Below are positions 1-11,257 of a stretch of DNA of 64,000 nucleotides, piece after piece. The notes below the pieces were generated by a model. That model was not told where the DNA came from. It searched no databases and saw only the letters and a program-made list of their open reading frames with translations. Position 1 is the stretch's first letter, and each line of letters begins with the position of its first letter. The stretch comes from UBA2991 sp965221735 (GTDB taxonomy: Bacteria > Chloroflexota > Dehalococcoidia > Tepidiformales > Tepidiformaceae), in assembly GCA_965221735.1 (NCBI GenBank), contig OZ244910.1, positions 372,001 to 436,000 of the forward strand. The letters run 5' to 3'. Made by a program: the position numbers and the translations under genes.

Positions 1-888
1 CCACATCCTCCTCACCAACGAGGTCTACACGGGCACGCTGCTGTGGGGCCTGGGCGCGAAGGACGGCGCTGCGCCCGTGCGCGTCGAGGACGCCTTCCCG
101 GCGATCGTCCCAAAGGAGCTGTTCACGCGCGTGCAGTCGCTCATGCGCTCGCGCGCCCCGCGGCGCGCCCACCCGCGCCGCGTCGGCAGCTCCTACCTGC
201 TCTCCGGGCTGGTCAGGTGCCGCAGCTGCCGCCGCGCCCTCTCCGGGCAGGACTCCAAGAGCGGGCAGTTCTCCTACTACGTCTGCCAGTCGCTGATGAA
301 GCGCGGCCGGGGCGCCTGCGACGCGCCCCGCCTCAACGCGCGCCGCTTCGAGGGCCTCGTCGTCGAGCAGATCCGCGCCAACATCCTCACCGAGTCGAAC
401 ATCCGCGACCTCGTGCGCCTCGTCGGCGAGGAGCTGGACGCCGTCGCCGGCGAGCGCCGCAACCAGCTGGAGACGATCGAGTCGGAGCTGGCCGACGTGC
501 GCCGCCGCCTCGACCGCCTCTACCACCTCATGGAGACGACGGACCTCGACATGAGCGACGTGCTGCCGCGCGTGCGCGAGCACAAGGAGCGGCGCGAGCG
601 GCTGGAGCGCGCCGCCGACGAGGCCCGTTCGGCGCTCTCGGAGCGGCGCGAGGTGCTCGACGACATCAAGACGATCACGGCCTACGCGGAGGAGATGAGC
701 GAGTTCCTCGCCACGAGCGAGCTGACCGAGTCGAAGGCCTTCATCCGCTCCTTCGTGAAGGAGATCGCCGTCGCCCCCGGCGCCGCCACGATCCGCTACA
801 CGATCCCGATGCCCGAGGACGGTCCCATGCGCGGCGGCGAGGCCGAGGAGGTGGCCCTCGGCGGCCCGGTACTGTCTACCGTCAAGTC

Positions 889-964
889 TGGTGGGCCCGG
901 GTGGATTCGAACCACCGACCAACCGGTTATGAGCCGGGCGCTCTTACCGCTGAGCTACAGGCCC
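889..964 (-). tRNA. tRNA with CAT anticodon (elongator Met or Ile2)
   Basis: A 76-base cloverleaf on the minus strand with encoded CCA. The acceptor is GGGCCTG paired with CGGGCCC, the D arm GCTC/GAGC, the anticodon loop CTCATAA and the T arm GGTGG TTCGAAT CCACC. The anticodon stem has one C-T mismatch at its base. The first acceptor pair is G-C, so it is not an initiator tRNA. The 8-base D loop and the CGGCTCATAACCGG core resemble lysidine-modified tRNA-Ile2 as much as elongator tRNA-Met, so identity is left open. Its 3' end faces the recombinase gene, the usual geometry for a tRNA attachment site. Confidence 0.93.
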
Positions 965-971
965 TGCCGGC

Positions 972-977
972 AGTATA
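972..977 (-). promoter_or_regulatory. -10 box of the CAT tRNA
   Basis: TATACT on the minus strand, 7 bases upstream of the tRNA 5' end. No convincing -35 hexamer is visible. Distance and match fit a sigma-70-type tRNA promoter. Confidence 0.5.
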
Positions 978-1032
978 GGCGCGCGACCGGCCTGGCAGGC
1001 GCCCCCGCGCGGTTCGGGACCGTGGCTCGCGG

Positions 1033-1038
1033 TATACT
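1033..1038 (+). promoter_or_regulatory. -10 box, probable acnA promoter
   Basis: TATACT on the plus strand, about 90 bases before the acnA start. The -35 region (near 1010-1015) is weak. It implies an 85-90 base leader carrying the hairpin at 1070-1084. Confidence 0.45.
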
Positions 1039-1069
1039 GCTTGAGCTTCGTCCCGAAGGCGCCGAACCA

Positions 1070-1084
1070 GGGCCCGACGGGCCC
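1070..1084 (+). promoter_or_regulatory. Stem-loop in the acnA leader
   Basis: GGGCCC-gac-GGGCCC, a perfect 6-bp all-GC stem with a 3-base loop, about 45 bases before the acnA start. A weaker CTTCG-tcc-CGAAG hairpin precedes it at 1046-1058. There is no T tract, so a terminator is unlikely. A role in mRNA stability or translation is possible but unproven. Confidence 0.4.
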
Positions 1085-1128
1085 CGGGCAACATGCCGTG
1101 TGAAGGTACAGGCGGGGGCGACTTCTTC

Positions 1129-3798
<2,670 letters not shown>

Positions 3799-3847
3799 CA
3801 GCAACAGACGGCCACAGGCCACACACCACTCGCTGGGAGAAGACGAC

Positions 3848-5218
3848 ATGCCCGACCTGATGAAGATTGCCCGCACCGAACACGACGGCGGCGACCTGCT
3901 GGGAGTCCTGAGCGAGTTCTTCGAGCCCGCCGACGTTCGCCCCGATGGCTACCCCGACGCGGTCATCTGGCAGGGTGGCAACTTCGACGGCACGGTGAAC
4001 CCCGTCGCCCACTCTCTCACCGACGCCTATGCCCTCCTCGGCACCATCGCCGCCGCCGACATCCTCGGCCTGCCCTTCTACGCCGTGCCCATGTGGGCCC
4101 AGTACCGTCACGACACGAAGCTCGAGGCGCTGAGCTGGTTCGGCAACATGCCCTGCACCTCGATCAAGTGGTCGACGGCGGGCGACGCCTACGTGAACGA
4201 CGGCCAGGGCGGCCGCGTCGTCGTGATGGGCAAGTCCGGGAACGCGCCCCTGCGCACGCAGGCGGGGGTCTACTGCAACGTGCGCCCCTACGGTCCCATC
4301 ACCGTCGTGCGCTGCATGCCCTGCCTCCCCTACTCGCAGAACCGCTCGGTCTTCGAGGTCGACCCCGAGACCGGCAACATCCACTCCGAGATGAACACCC
4401 CCGGCATCCAGATGGCCTACGCGGGACGGCGCTTCCTGCAGATGGTCCACGAGACCGGCGCCATCGGCCGGGTCGCCTTCAAGCCCACCCAGGCGATGGA
4501 GGACGGCATCAACGCCGGCCTCCTCTCCTGGATGCTGGATGGCACGAAGTTCAACGTCGGCCGCAAGTACGCCGTCGACGGCTACGTCGAGCACCGTGAG
4601 CGCGTCGACCGCATCGTCAGCCTGCTGCCGGACGACTTCAAGGACGGCATGGAGAACTGGACCGGCCAGATCGAGCAGCACATCTCCGATACGAACTATG
4701 GCCTGCTGCTCTGGGACCTGATCGAGCAGCAGGACACGATCGTCCTCGCCACCGACCTCGACGGCGACCGCCTCACAGACCTCCTCGCCGACGTCTCCGA
4801 GCCGCTGCGCGCCTTCGGCCAGCGCGTCGTCGATGCCGTCGGCAGCAACGCGAAGATGCGCGACCTCTGGGGCGAGATGGGCTACACCACCGGCAACGGC
4901 CGCGACATGACATCCGTCATGTACCGCATGCACGGTCCGCCCATCCACGAGCAGACGCTGGGCTCCGCCGACGCCATGCTCCTCCGCCTCCTCGACGGTG
5001 ACGAGTCGATGGGCGGCACGAAGCGCCCCTACGACCCCCGCATCCACTTCGTCCTCATCCGCGACGCCTACCGGGACGCCAACCCCGGCAACACTGATCT
5101 GCACGCCTGGCTCGATGACGCGCTCGCGAAGTTCGACGAGGTGTATTCGGGCGAGCGCCCCGGCTTCCTCGAGGGCTACGCGCAGCTCAAGCAGTCCATC
5201 ACGCCCTGGGGGGCATAG
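3848..5218 (+). CDS. Conserved-looking protein of unknown function, 456 aa
   Basis: I do not recognise this family. The start at 3848 has a good ribosome site (GGGAGAAG, about 7 bases upstream). The protein looks soluble: no signal peptide or membrane segment. It has a cysteine cluster in its first half (NMPCTS, VYCNV, VRCMPC at about residues 101-160) that could bind metal or a cofactor, and a tryptophan/aspartate-rich second half. Codon use matches its neighbours, with GC-rich third positions throughout, so it is a real gene. Its place 49 bases after acnA suggests co-expression and perhaps a role tied to central carbon metabolism or Fe-S handling, but that is only context. Confidence 0.85.
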   Translation: MPDLMKIARTEHDGGDLLGVLSEFFEPADVRPDGYPDAVIWQGGNFDGTVNPVAHSLTDAYALLGTIAAADILGLPFYAVPMWAQYRHDTKLEALSWFGNMPCTSIKWSTAGDAYVNDGQGGRVVVMGKSGNAPLRTQAGVYCNVRPYGPITVVRCMPCLPYSQNRSVFEVDPETGNIHSEMNTPGIQMAYAGRRFLQMVHETGAIGRVAFKPTQAMEDGINAGLLSWMLDGTKFNVGRKYAVDGYVEHRERVDRIVSLLPDDFKDGMENWTGQIEQHISDTNYGLLLWDLIEQQDTIVLATDLDGDRLTDLLADVSEPLRAFGQRVVDAVGSNAKMRDLWGEMGYTTGNGRDMTSVMYRMHGPPIHEQTLGSADAMLLRLLDGDESMGGTKRPYDPRIHFVLIRDAYRDANPGNTDLHAWLDDALAKFDEVYSGERPGFLEGYAQLKQSITPWGA

Positions 5219-5401
5219 GCTGGTGCGCTGCTGGCCCGTGGTCGGAAGGCGGGGTACCATCGAGTCGGGCACCGTGCGCATAACCCACACAAGGGCCGCC
5301 CTTCTCTCGCGTTTCCGCCGCGATCTCCCCGCGGACGCTCCCACCCGTACGGCGCATGTGAAGTCGAAGAGAACCGCCGCCATCAGGATGCCGTAGCTGT
5401 A

Positions 5402-6469
5402 ATGACCGCTCCCACCGCGGTAGACCGGGACGCCGTTCTCGCCGCACTCGCCACCGTCAACGACCCCGAACTGCACCGTGACATCGTCTCCCTCGGGATG
5501 GTCGAAGAGCTGACCATCGAGGGCGGGGCCGTGAGCGTGAAGGTCGAGCTGACGACCCCGGCCTGCCCCCTCAAGGACGTCATCGAGACCGACGTCCAGG
5601 CCGCGCTCGAGGGGCTGCCCGGCGTCGAGTCCGTCGCGCTCGACTGGGGAGCGCAGGTGCGAGCCAGCGACCCGCGCGAGGGTCAGAAGCCGATCGAGGG
5701 CGTGCGCAACGTGATCGCCGTCGCCTCGAACAAGGGGGGCGTCGGCAAGTCGACCGTCGCCACCAACCTCGCCGTTGCCCTCGCCGCCACGGGGGCGAAG
5801 GTGGGGCTCGTCGACGCCGACATCACGGGCCCCAACATCCCGACCATGTTCGGTCTGGCCGCGGGACTCCAGGCGAACCAGACCGAAGGCCTCCGTCCGG
5901 TCGAGAAGTACGGCGTCGAGCTCGTGTCCCTCGGATTCCTCCTCCCCAGGGGGACGCCCGTCGTCTGGCGCGGACCCATGATCGGCAGCGCCGTCCGCCA
6001 GCTGCTGCACGACGTGCCCTGGGAGAACATCGACTACCTCATCATCGACCTGCCACCCGGAACCAGCGATGCTTCGATGAGCATGGCGCAGGAAGCGCCC
6101 ATCGCCGGAGCCGTCATCGTTTCGACCCCACAGGATGTCTCGCTGGAGGACGCCATGAAGGCGGTCTCCATGTTCGAGAAGCTCGACGTGCCCGTCTTCG
6201 GCATGATCGAGAACATGAGCTATTTCATCGCCCCCGATACGGGGACGCGATACGACATCTTCGGGCACGGCGGCGCACGTGACGCTGCCGAGGAGCTCGG
6301 CATCGACTTCCTCGGCGAAATCCCGATCGAGCCTCAGATTCGAGAAGGCTCGGACCAGGGCGTACCGCTCGTGGTCGACAAGGGAGACTCGGCCTCCGCC
6401 GAAGGCTTCCGCGCGATCGCTGGAGCCGTCGCCGCCCGAATCAGTGTTTTGCAAAGGATGGGAACGTAA
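5402..6469 (+). CDS. mrp: Mrp/NBP35-family P-loop ATPase with N-terminal MIP18-like domain
   Basis: Probable iron-sulfur cluster carrier ATPase, 355 aa. Residues 1-85 form a MIP18/DUF59 domain (NDPELHRDIVSLGMV). Residues 105-350 are a ParA/MinD-like ATPase with deviant Walker A NKGGVGKST (110-118), Walker B LIIDLPPGTSD and the Mrp signature ENMSYF. The CxxC pair that normally follows ENMSYF and bridges the cluster between subunits is absent: the sequence reads IAPDTGTRYDIFG. Such CxxC-less Mrp proteins occur elsewhere, but cluster binding cannot be assumed here. No clear ribosome site precedes the ATG. The next gene starts 7 bases after the stop. Confidence 0.92.
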   Translation: MTAPTAVDRDAVLAALATVNDPELHRDIVSLGMVEELTIEGGAVSVKVELTTPACPLKDVIETDVQAALEGLPGVESVALDWGAQVRASDPREGQKPIEGVRNVIAVASNKGGVGKSTVATNLAVALAATGAKVGLVDADITGPNIPTMFGLAAGLQANQTEGLRPVEKYGVELVSLGFLLPRGTPVVWRGPMIGSAVRQLLHDVPWENIDYLIIDLPPGTSDASMSMAQEAPIAGAVIVSTPQDVSLEDAMKAVSMFEKLDVPVFGMIENMSYFIAPDTGTRYDIFGHGGARDAAEELGIDFLGEIPIEPQIREGSDQGVPLVVDKGDSASAEGFRAIAGAVAARISVLQRMGT

Positions 6470-6475
6470 CCCCAC

Positions 6476-7732
6476 ATGGCACTCAACTTTCTGACCGGCA
6501 GCCGCACCTCCGAGGAGGAAGCGCCGGAAGCAACCGAATCCGAAACCACGACCACCAACACCACCGAAGAAGAAGAGACTCCCGCCCCCGCCCGGCGCCG
6601 CCGCGGCTCGCGCGGCGGGCGCTCCCGCTCCTCCGGCAGGGCCGCGTCCGCGACCGAGACTGCCGAGGAAGAAGAGGAGGCCCCCGCGCCCCGGCGCGCC
6701 GCCTCCCGTCGCCGCGCCGCCGATGACGGCGAGGAAGCGGCCCCGGCCCGGCCCTCGCGCCGCCGTGCTCCCGCCGCCAAGGCCGAGGATGAGGACGAGG
6801 AGTCCGCGCCCCGGCGACCTTCCCGCAGGCGCGCTCCCGCAGCCAAGGCCGCCGAGGAGGAGGACGCTCCGGCGCCCCGCCCCTCGCGCCGCCGCGCCCC
6901 CGCCGCCAGAGCCGCCGAGGAGGAAGACGCTCCGGCGCCCCGCCCCTCGCGCCGCCGCGCCCCCGCCGCCAGGGCCGGCGACCAGGATGAGGACGCTCCC
7001 GCGCCGCGGCCAACCCGCCGCCGCGCTCCCGCCGCCAAGGCGAGCGACCCGGAACCGGAGAAGGAGGCGCCGAAGCGGGCCGCCCCGCGCCGCCGTTCCC
7101 GCCCCGCCGCGGCCGAGGACAGCGCCGCCGATGCCGCCCTCCTGGACGCCCTCAAGGAGCAGAACGAGCAGCTCGCCCGCCTGGTCGAGCTGCAGGAGCG
7201 CGCGCTCGACCGGCTCTCCGGCAACGGCAAGGCCGGCGTCGGCACGACGCCGCGCGTCGGTGTCTTCGTCGACAGCGCGAACGTCGAGCTGGCCCGCGAC
7301 CGTACCCGCGGCGGCAGGCCCATCGACTGGGGGCTCGTCCTGGATCGCGTGACCGAAGGCCGCCGCCTCGTGCGCGCCATCGCCTACTCCCCCGTACACG
7401 ACGACCCCGGCGTCAGCCCCGAGACCCAGCGCTTCGTCGAGCCCTTCCTGGGCAAGGGCTTCAAGATCGTCACGAAGCCCCTGAAGCGCTTCGCCGACGG
7501 GTCCATCAAGGCGAACGTCGACATCGAGCTCGCGCTCGACGTGATCACGATGGCGGAACGGCTCGACGTCGCCGTCCTCGCCTCGGGCGATGGCGACTTC
7601 CAGCACCTTGTCGAGGTCCTGCAGAGCCGTGGCATCCGCGTCGAGGTTGCGGGGCTGGGGCAGTCCGTGGCCGGCAACCTGAAGAAGGCCGCCGACCGCT
7701 ACATCGAACTCGACTTCGCCCAGAAGAAGTAG
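6476..7732 (+). CDS. NYN (LabA/DUF88) domain protein with long Arg/Pro/Ala/Glu repeat region
   Basis: 418 aa. The C-terminal 160 residues (about 258-418) are a NYN domain, a PIN-like fold found in proven or presumed ribonucleases. Visible motifs are VGVFVDSANVE with the first acidic residue, ANVDIELALD, and LASGDGDFQ with the closing acidic pair. Residues 1-210 are disordered: an acidic Thr/Glu start, then Arg-rich stretches and five near-identical units. Residues 218-247 form a short coiled coil. The basic repeats suggest RNA or polyphosphate binding. It starts 7 bases after mrp, so translation is probably coupled. Confidence 0.88.
   Translation: MALNFLTGSRTSEEEAPEATESETTTTNTTEEEETPAPARRRRGSRGGRSRSSGRAASATETAEEEEEAPAPRRAASRRRAADDGEEAAPARPSRRRAPAAKAEDEDEESAPRRPSRRRAPAAKAAEEEDAPAPRPSRRRAPAARAAEEEDAPAPRPSRRRAPAARAGDQDEDAPAPRPTRRRAPAAKASDPEPEKEAPKRAAPRRRSRPAAAEDSAADAALLDALKEQNEQLARLVELQERALDRLSGNGKAGVGTTPRVGVFVDSANVELARDRTRGGRPIDWGLVLDRVTEGRRLVRAIAYSPVHDDPGVSPETQRFVEPFLGKGFKIVTKPLKRFADGSIKANVDIELALDVITMAERLDVAVLASGDGDFQHLVEVLQSRGIRVEVAGLGQSVAGNLKKAADRYIELDFAQKK
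6749..7076 (+). repeat. In-frame tandem repeat inside the NYN gene (five units)
   Basis: Five imperfect units of 63-69 bases, each encoding PSRRRAPAAKA or PTRRRAPAAKA followed by an acidic spacer such as EEEDAPAPR. Units 3 and 4 are nearly identical at the DNA level, which points to recent copy gain or slippage. Copy number probably varies between strains. Confidence 0.85.
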
Positions 7733-7744
7733 GCGCGTCCGGCG

Positions 7745-8350
7745 CTACGGCCTGACGCCCGCGGCCTCGCGGTTCGGGTTGCCCCGTTCGCGTTCGATGA
7801 TGCGGACGAGTTCGTCGACGGCCTCCTCGAGGGCGCCCTCGCGGTTCACGACCACATGGTCGTTGTTGGGCGCGTCGGCGAGCTCTTCGTCGACCTCCGC
7901 GAGCCGCCGTGCGAGTGTCTCGGGCGTCTCGCTCTCGCGGGCGGTAAGGCGGGCGCGGAGCGCCTCGCGGCTCTCCGCTCGCAGCAGCACGAACACGGCC
8001 CCCCGGAGCAGCTTGCGCAGCGAGCGCGCTCCCTGCAGGTCGGTGCGGATCAGCACATCGCGGCCCTCGGCAAGGGGCGCCTCGACCTCCTGTCGCTCCA
8101 GGCCCTTGTAGTCGTCGTACACGCTGGCGTGCTCGAGGAAGTCCCCCGCCTCGATCTTCTGCTCGAACTGTTCGCGGCTGAAGAAGTGGTAGTCGACGCC
8201 GTCCTCTTCCCCGTCGCGCATCGGGCGGCTGTTGCTGCTGGTGGCGCGATGGATGCCGGTCCGTTCGCGGAGCCGCGCGATCACGCTGTCCTTGCCGACG
8301 CCCGAGGGGCCGTGGAGGACGAGGATGAGGGGCCGGCGCTCCGCGCTCAC
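7745..8350 (-). CDS. gmk: Guanylate kinase-like protein
   Basis: Phosphorylates GMP to GDP. 201 aa, normal for the family. The P-loop is GPSGVGKDS (residues 14-22), with Asp where most guanylate kinases have Gly/Thr/Ser after the lysine. The GMP-binding stretch SSNSRPMRDGEEDGVDYHF replaces the usual T-T-R-P-R-GE-DG form, and the usual Y-Y/GT segment reads YDDYKGLE. The fold is clear but substrate residues deviate, so activity on GMP should be treated as likely rather than certain. The GTG start at 8350 overlaps the aroA stop (GTGA), last gene of the five-gene minus-strand operon. Confidence 0.85.
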   Translation of the reverse strand: MSAERRPLILVLHGPSGVGKDSVIARLRERTGIHRATSSNSRPMRDGEEDGVDYHFFSREQFEQKIEAGDFLEHASVYDDYKGLERQEVEAPLAEGRDVLIRTDLQGARSLRKLLRGAVFVLLRAESREALRARLTARESETPETLARRLAEVDEELADAPNNDHVVVNREGALEEAVDELVRIIERERGNPNREAAGVRP

Positions 8351-9645
8351 GCCGTCGGTGCGGCCTCGGGCGCAGCGGCCTCGAGCGCCTGCCAGAAGTC
8401 GGGGTAGGAGACCGAGACGGCGTCGTTCTCGATGCGCGTCTCCCCGCCGGCGAGCGCTCCGGCGACCGCGCCGAGCATGCCCATGCGGTGGTCGTTGGCC
8501 GCGTCCAGCCGGGCGCCGTGGAGCTGGCGCGGTCCCTCGACGACGAAGCCGTCCGCCGTCGCCTCGATCGACGCGCCCATGGCCGACAGCATCGTCACCA
8601 CGGTCTCGATGCGGTTCGACTCCTTCACGATCAGCTCCTCCGCCTCCCGCACCACCGTGGTTCCGTGGGCGAAGCAGCCCAGCAGGGCGACCAGCGGCAG
8701 CTCGTCGATGGCGCGCGGGACCTCCCCGCCCTGCACCGTCACCCCGCTCAGGGCGGAGGAGCGCACGACGAGGTCGGCCACGGGCTCGCCGCTCGTCTCG
8801 CGTTCTTCCTGCAGCTCGATCGAGGCGCCCATCCGCCCGAGGATGTCGAGCAGGCCGGTGCGCGTCGGATTGATGCCGACCCCCTCGATGTGAAGCTCGG
8901 CGTCCGGATGGCAGGCGCCCAGCACGAGCCAGGGGGCGGCGCTGGAGATGTCCCCCGGGACGCGCATGCCCAGGGGCTGAAGGCGCCCCGGCCGGCTGAC
9001 GCTGACGGAGCGGCCCTCGTGGGAGATGGGAGCGCCCATGGCGGCGAGCATCTTCTCGGTGTGGTTCCGCGTGGTCGTGGGCTCGGTGATGCGCGTGCGC
9101 CCTTCCACGGAGAGGCCCGCCAGCAGCAGCGCCGACTTCACCTGAGCGCTGAAGACGGGCATCTGATACTGGATGGCCCGCAGGTTCCCGCCGCGGATGG
9201 CGATGGGGGCGAGGGTGTCGCCGCGCCGGCCGCTGATGCGCGCGCCCATGCGGCGCAACGGTTCGATGACCCGCCCCATCGGGCGCCCCCGCAGGGAGTC
9301 GTCGCCCGTCAGCACGCTGAAGAGCGGCTGGGCCGCCAGCAGCCCCGTCAGGAGCCGCATCGTCGTGCCGCTGTTGCCGCAATCGAGGGTGTCCTCGCTC
9401 TCGTAGAGACCGTGCAGCCCCGCTCCCCGGATACGCGCCTCGGTGGAGCCGGCGGGCCAGTCGATCTCGACCCCGAGGGCGGCCATGCAGGCCGCCGTCG
9501 AGCGGACATCGTCCGAGTCGAGCAGGTTCTCGACCCGCGCTTCGCCCTCGGCGATGCCGTTCAGGATGAGGGCGCGGTGCGAAATGGACTTGTCGGGCGG
9601 AACGCGCAGGGTGGCGCGCAGGCGGCCCGGGCTGCGGACCCTCAC
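8347..9645 (-). CDS. aroA: 3-phosphoshikimate 1-carboxyvinyltransferase (EPSP synthase)
   Basis: Sixth step of the shikimate pathway, joining PEP to shikimate-3-phosphate. 432 aa, full length. Motifs: PPDKSISHRALIL (phosphate binding) near residue 17, DCGNSGTTMRLLTGLLA, GDDSLRGRPMGRVIEPL, and NDHRMGMLGAVAGAL near the C-terminus. The GTG start at 9645 overlaps the tyrA stop in a GTGA, so translation is coupled. Its place between tyrA and gmk puts it in an aromatic amino acid cluster. Confidence 0.97.
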   Translation of the reverse strand: MRVRSPGRLRATLRVPPDKSISHRALILNGIAEGEARVENLLDSDDVRSTAACMAALGVEIDWPAGSTEARIRGAGLHGLYESEDTLDCGNSGTTMRLLTGLLAAQPLFSVLTGDDSLRGRPMGRVIEPLRRMGARISGRRGDTLAPIAIRGGNLRAIQYQMPVFSAQVKSALLLAGLSVEGRTRITEPTTTRNHTEKMLAAMGAPISHEGRSVSVSRPGRLQPLGMRVPGDISSAAPWLVLGACHPDAELHIEGVGINPTRTGLLDILGRMGASIELQEERETSGEPVADLVVRSSALSGVTVQGGEVPRAIDELPLVALLGCFAHGTTVVREAEELIVKESNRIETVVTMLSAMGASIEATADGFVVEGPRQLHGARLDAANDHRMGMLGAVAGALAGGETRIENDAVSVSYPDFWQALEAAAPEAAPTA

Positions 9646-10757
9646 CGGTCGCGGAGTTCGCCCCGGCGGCGGGCGGCTTCGCGCTCCCGTTCCTCGCCCC
9701 GGTTCAGCTGCTCCTTCAGGCGCCCGTACAGGTAGGCGCCCATGAACATCTGCCCGATCACGTCGCCCGAGCGCGGCGTTTCGGTGCTTTCCTTCGGAAC
9801 CTGGCGGCCGACGAGGCGGTCGTCGAAGACCCAGCGTTCCAGCCGCGCCCGCGTGAAGAGGCTCTCGATGAGCGCGTCCGCCCCTGTGGCCGCTGCCTCA
9901 TCCCCGTCGTCCGGAAGCTCGATGCCCTCGGCCAGCTGCTCCGTCTCCTCGTCGCTCAGCTCGAGCGCCTCGATGATCGTGTCGAGCTCGCCCTGGTAGC
10001 GCCGCAGCCAGGAGAGGATGGCGGAACGGTTGGTGCCGACGATGCTGGTCGCCATCTCCGGGTCGCCCATCACCAGGCGCGTCATGTCGCGGAACCCGGG
10101 CCCGGCGAGCTGCTCCGCGTCCTCCCAGAAGGCGCTGTCCCGCACCAGCTTGAAGAGCGCCACCGAGAGCAGCAGGGGCACGTGGCTCACCGCCGCCACC
10201 ACCTCGTCGTGCTCGGCCGGGTCGACGTAGATGGGTACCGCCCCCGCCTGCTCGATCATGCCCAGCACGACCCGGACCGATGACTCGCTCGCGACGGCCG
10301 ACGGCGTGACCGCCCAGGCCGCCCCCTTGAACAGGTCGATGCTCGCGGCGGAGGGGCCGCTGCGCTCGGAGCCGGCCATCGGATGGCTCCCGATCACGCT
10401 TACCCTGTTGCCGTACACCTCGTGGGCCTTCGCCATGAAGGACGCCTTGGTGCTGCAGGTGTCCGTGATGATCGCCCCCTCGGAGACGTGGGGCTCCATC
10501 GCCACCAGCATCTCCTCGGCGGCGCGCGACGGTACGGCCAGCACGATCATGCTCGCGTCTCGCACTGCCTCGTCGAGGTAGCGAACCGTGTCGTCGACCG
10601 CGCCCATCTCCCTGGCCGTGCGGGCGTTCTGACGGCTGCGATCGACGCCCACCACCTCGTACTTGCGGTCCTTGCGGTCCATCAGGTTCAGGCCAACCGA
10701 GGCCCCGATGAGGCCTGTGCCAATGATGACGATCTTCGATTCTTTCGAGTCGGCCAT
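9642..10757 (-). CDS. tyrA: Prephenate dehydrogenase
   Basis: Oxidative decarboxylation of prephenate towards tyrosine. 371 aa from the ATG at 10757. The NAD-binding motif IIGTGLIGASVG lies at residues 10-21; the catalytic-domain motifs GSHPMAGSERSGP and AVSHVPLLLS are intact. After about residue 280 there is an acidic, then basic, low-complexity tail not typical of minimal TyrA, without an ACT domain signature, so tyrosine feedback through ACT is not evident. It follows the HD gene by 17 bases. Confidence 0.95.
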   Translation of the reverse strand: MADSKESKIVIIGTGLIGASVGLNLMDRKDRKYEVVGVDRSRQNARTAREMGAVDDTVRYLDEAVRDASMIVLAVPSRAAEEMLVAMEPHVSEGAIITDTCSTKASFMAKAHEVYGNRVSVIGSHPMAGSERSGPSAASIDLFKGAAWAVTPSAVASESSVRVVLGMIEQAGAVPIYVDPAEHDEVVAAVSHVPLLLSVALFKLVRDSAFWEDAEQLAGPGFRDMTRLVMGDPEMATSIVGTNRSAILSWLRRYQGELDTIIEALELSDEETEQLAEGIELPDDGDEAAATGADALIESLFTRARLERWVFDDRLVGRQVPKESTETPRSGDVIGQMFMGAYLYGRLKEQLNRGEEREREAARRRGELRDR

Positions 10758-10774
10758 GTGTGATCCGTTGCGAT

Positions 10775-11257
10775 TCAGGTAGCGGCGTCGGCGCGCTGCA
10801 GGAGGGCTAGCATAGCATCCTGCCCTGCCGCCCGATGGTGCAGGCGCGTCAGCTCGACCGCTCGCGGCGAGGCCCCCGCGGCCACGAGCAGCTCCGCCCC
10901 GCGCTCGCTGTGCGCCCGGCTGCGCGCGAGGGCCCGCCGCATCTCGAAGCGGGACGCCTCGGCGGCGACGAGCGGCTCCGGCAGCCACTCCGTGAGCACG
11001 TGCGCGACGCGATCGCGGGTGCGCTGGGCGCCCTTGCCCGCATCGTGCAGCAGGGCCGCCACGAGGAGGTCGTGGTCCCCGGCGTGGCCGCGCTCGATGA
11101 GCCAGCGGGCCGTGCCCGCCGAGTGACGCTGGTCCCGCGGCTCCTGCGCGCCGAAGACCGCCAGGAGGTCGCCAGCCAGGAACTCGCGCGCGAGTGCGAT
11201 GTCGTCGGCGTCGGGACCGATGGAGGCTTCGCGCACCTGGCGGACGCGGTCGAGCAT
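10775..11257 (-). CDS. HD-domain protein, putative metal-dependent phosphohydrolase
   Basis: 160 aa from the ATG at 11257. HD motif LLHDAGKG with His71-Asp72, preceded by His45 and followed by RAHSERGAELL and LTRLHH, giving the His/Asp set expected of the superfamily. No other domain. The start codon shares its A with the protease stop (TGATG), so the two are translationally coupled. Substrate unknown; operon partners make shikimate products, but nothing in the sequence ties the enzyme to them. Confidence 0.85.
   Translation of the reverse strand: MLDRVRQVREASIGPDADDIALAREFLAGDLLAVFGAQEPRDQRHSAGTARWLIERGHAGDHDLLVAALLHDAGKGAQRTRDRVAHVLTEWLPEPLVAAEASRFEMRRALARSRAHSERGAELLVAAGASPRAVELTRLHHRAAGQDAMLALLQRADAAT

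Noticed and set aside
6749..7076. CRISPR-like repeat
   Set aside because: The repeats are in-frame protein repeats with no unique spacers of constant length.
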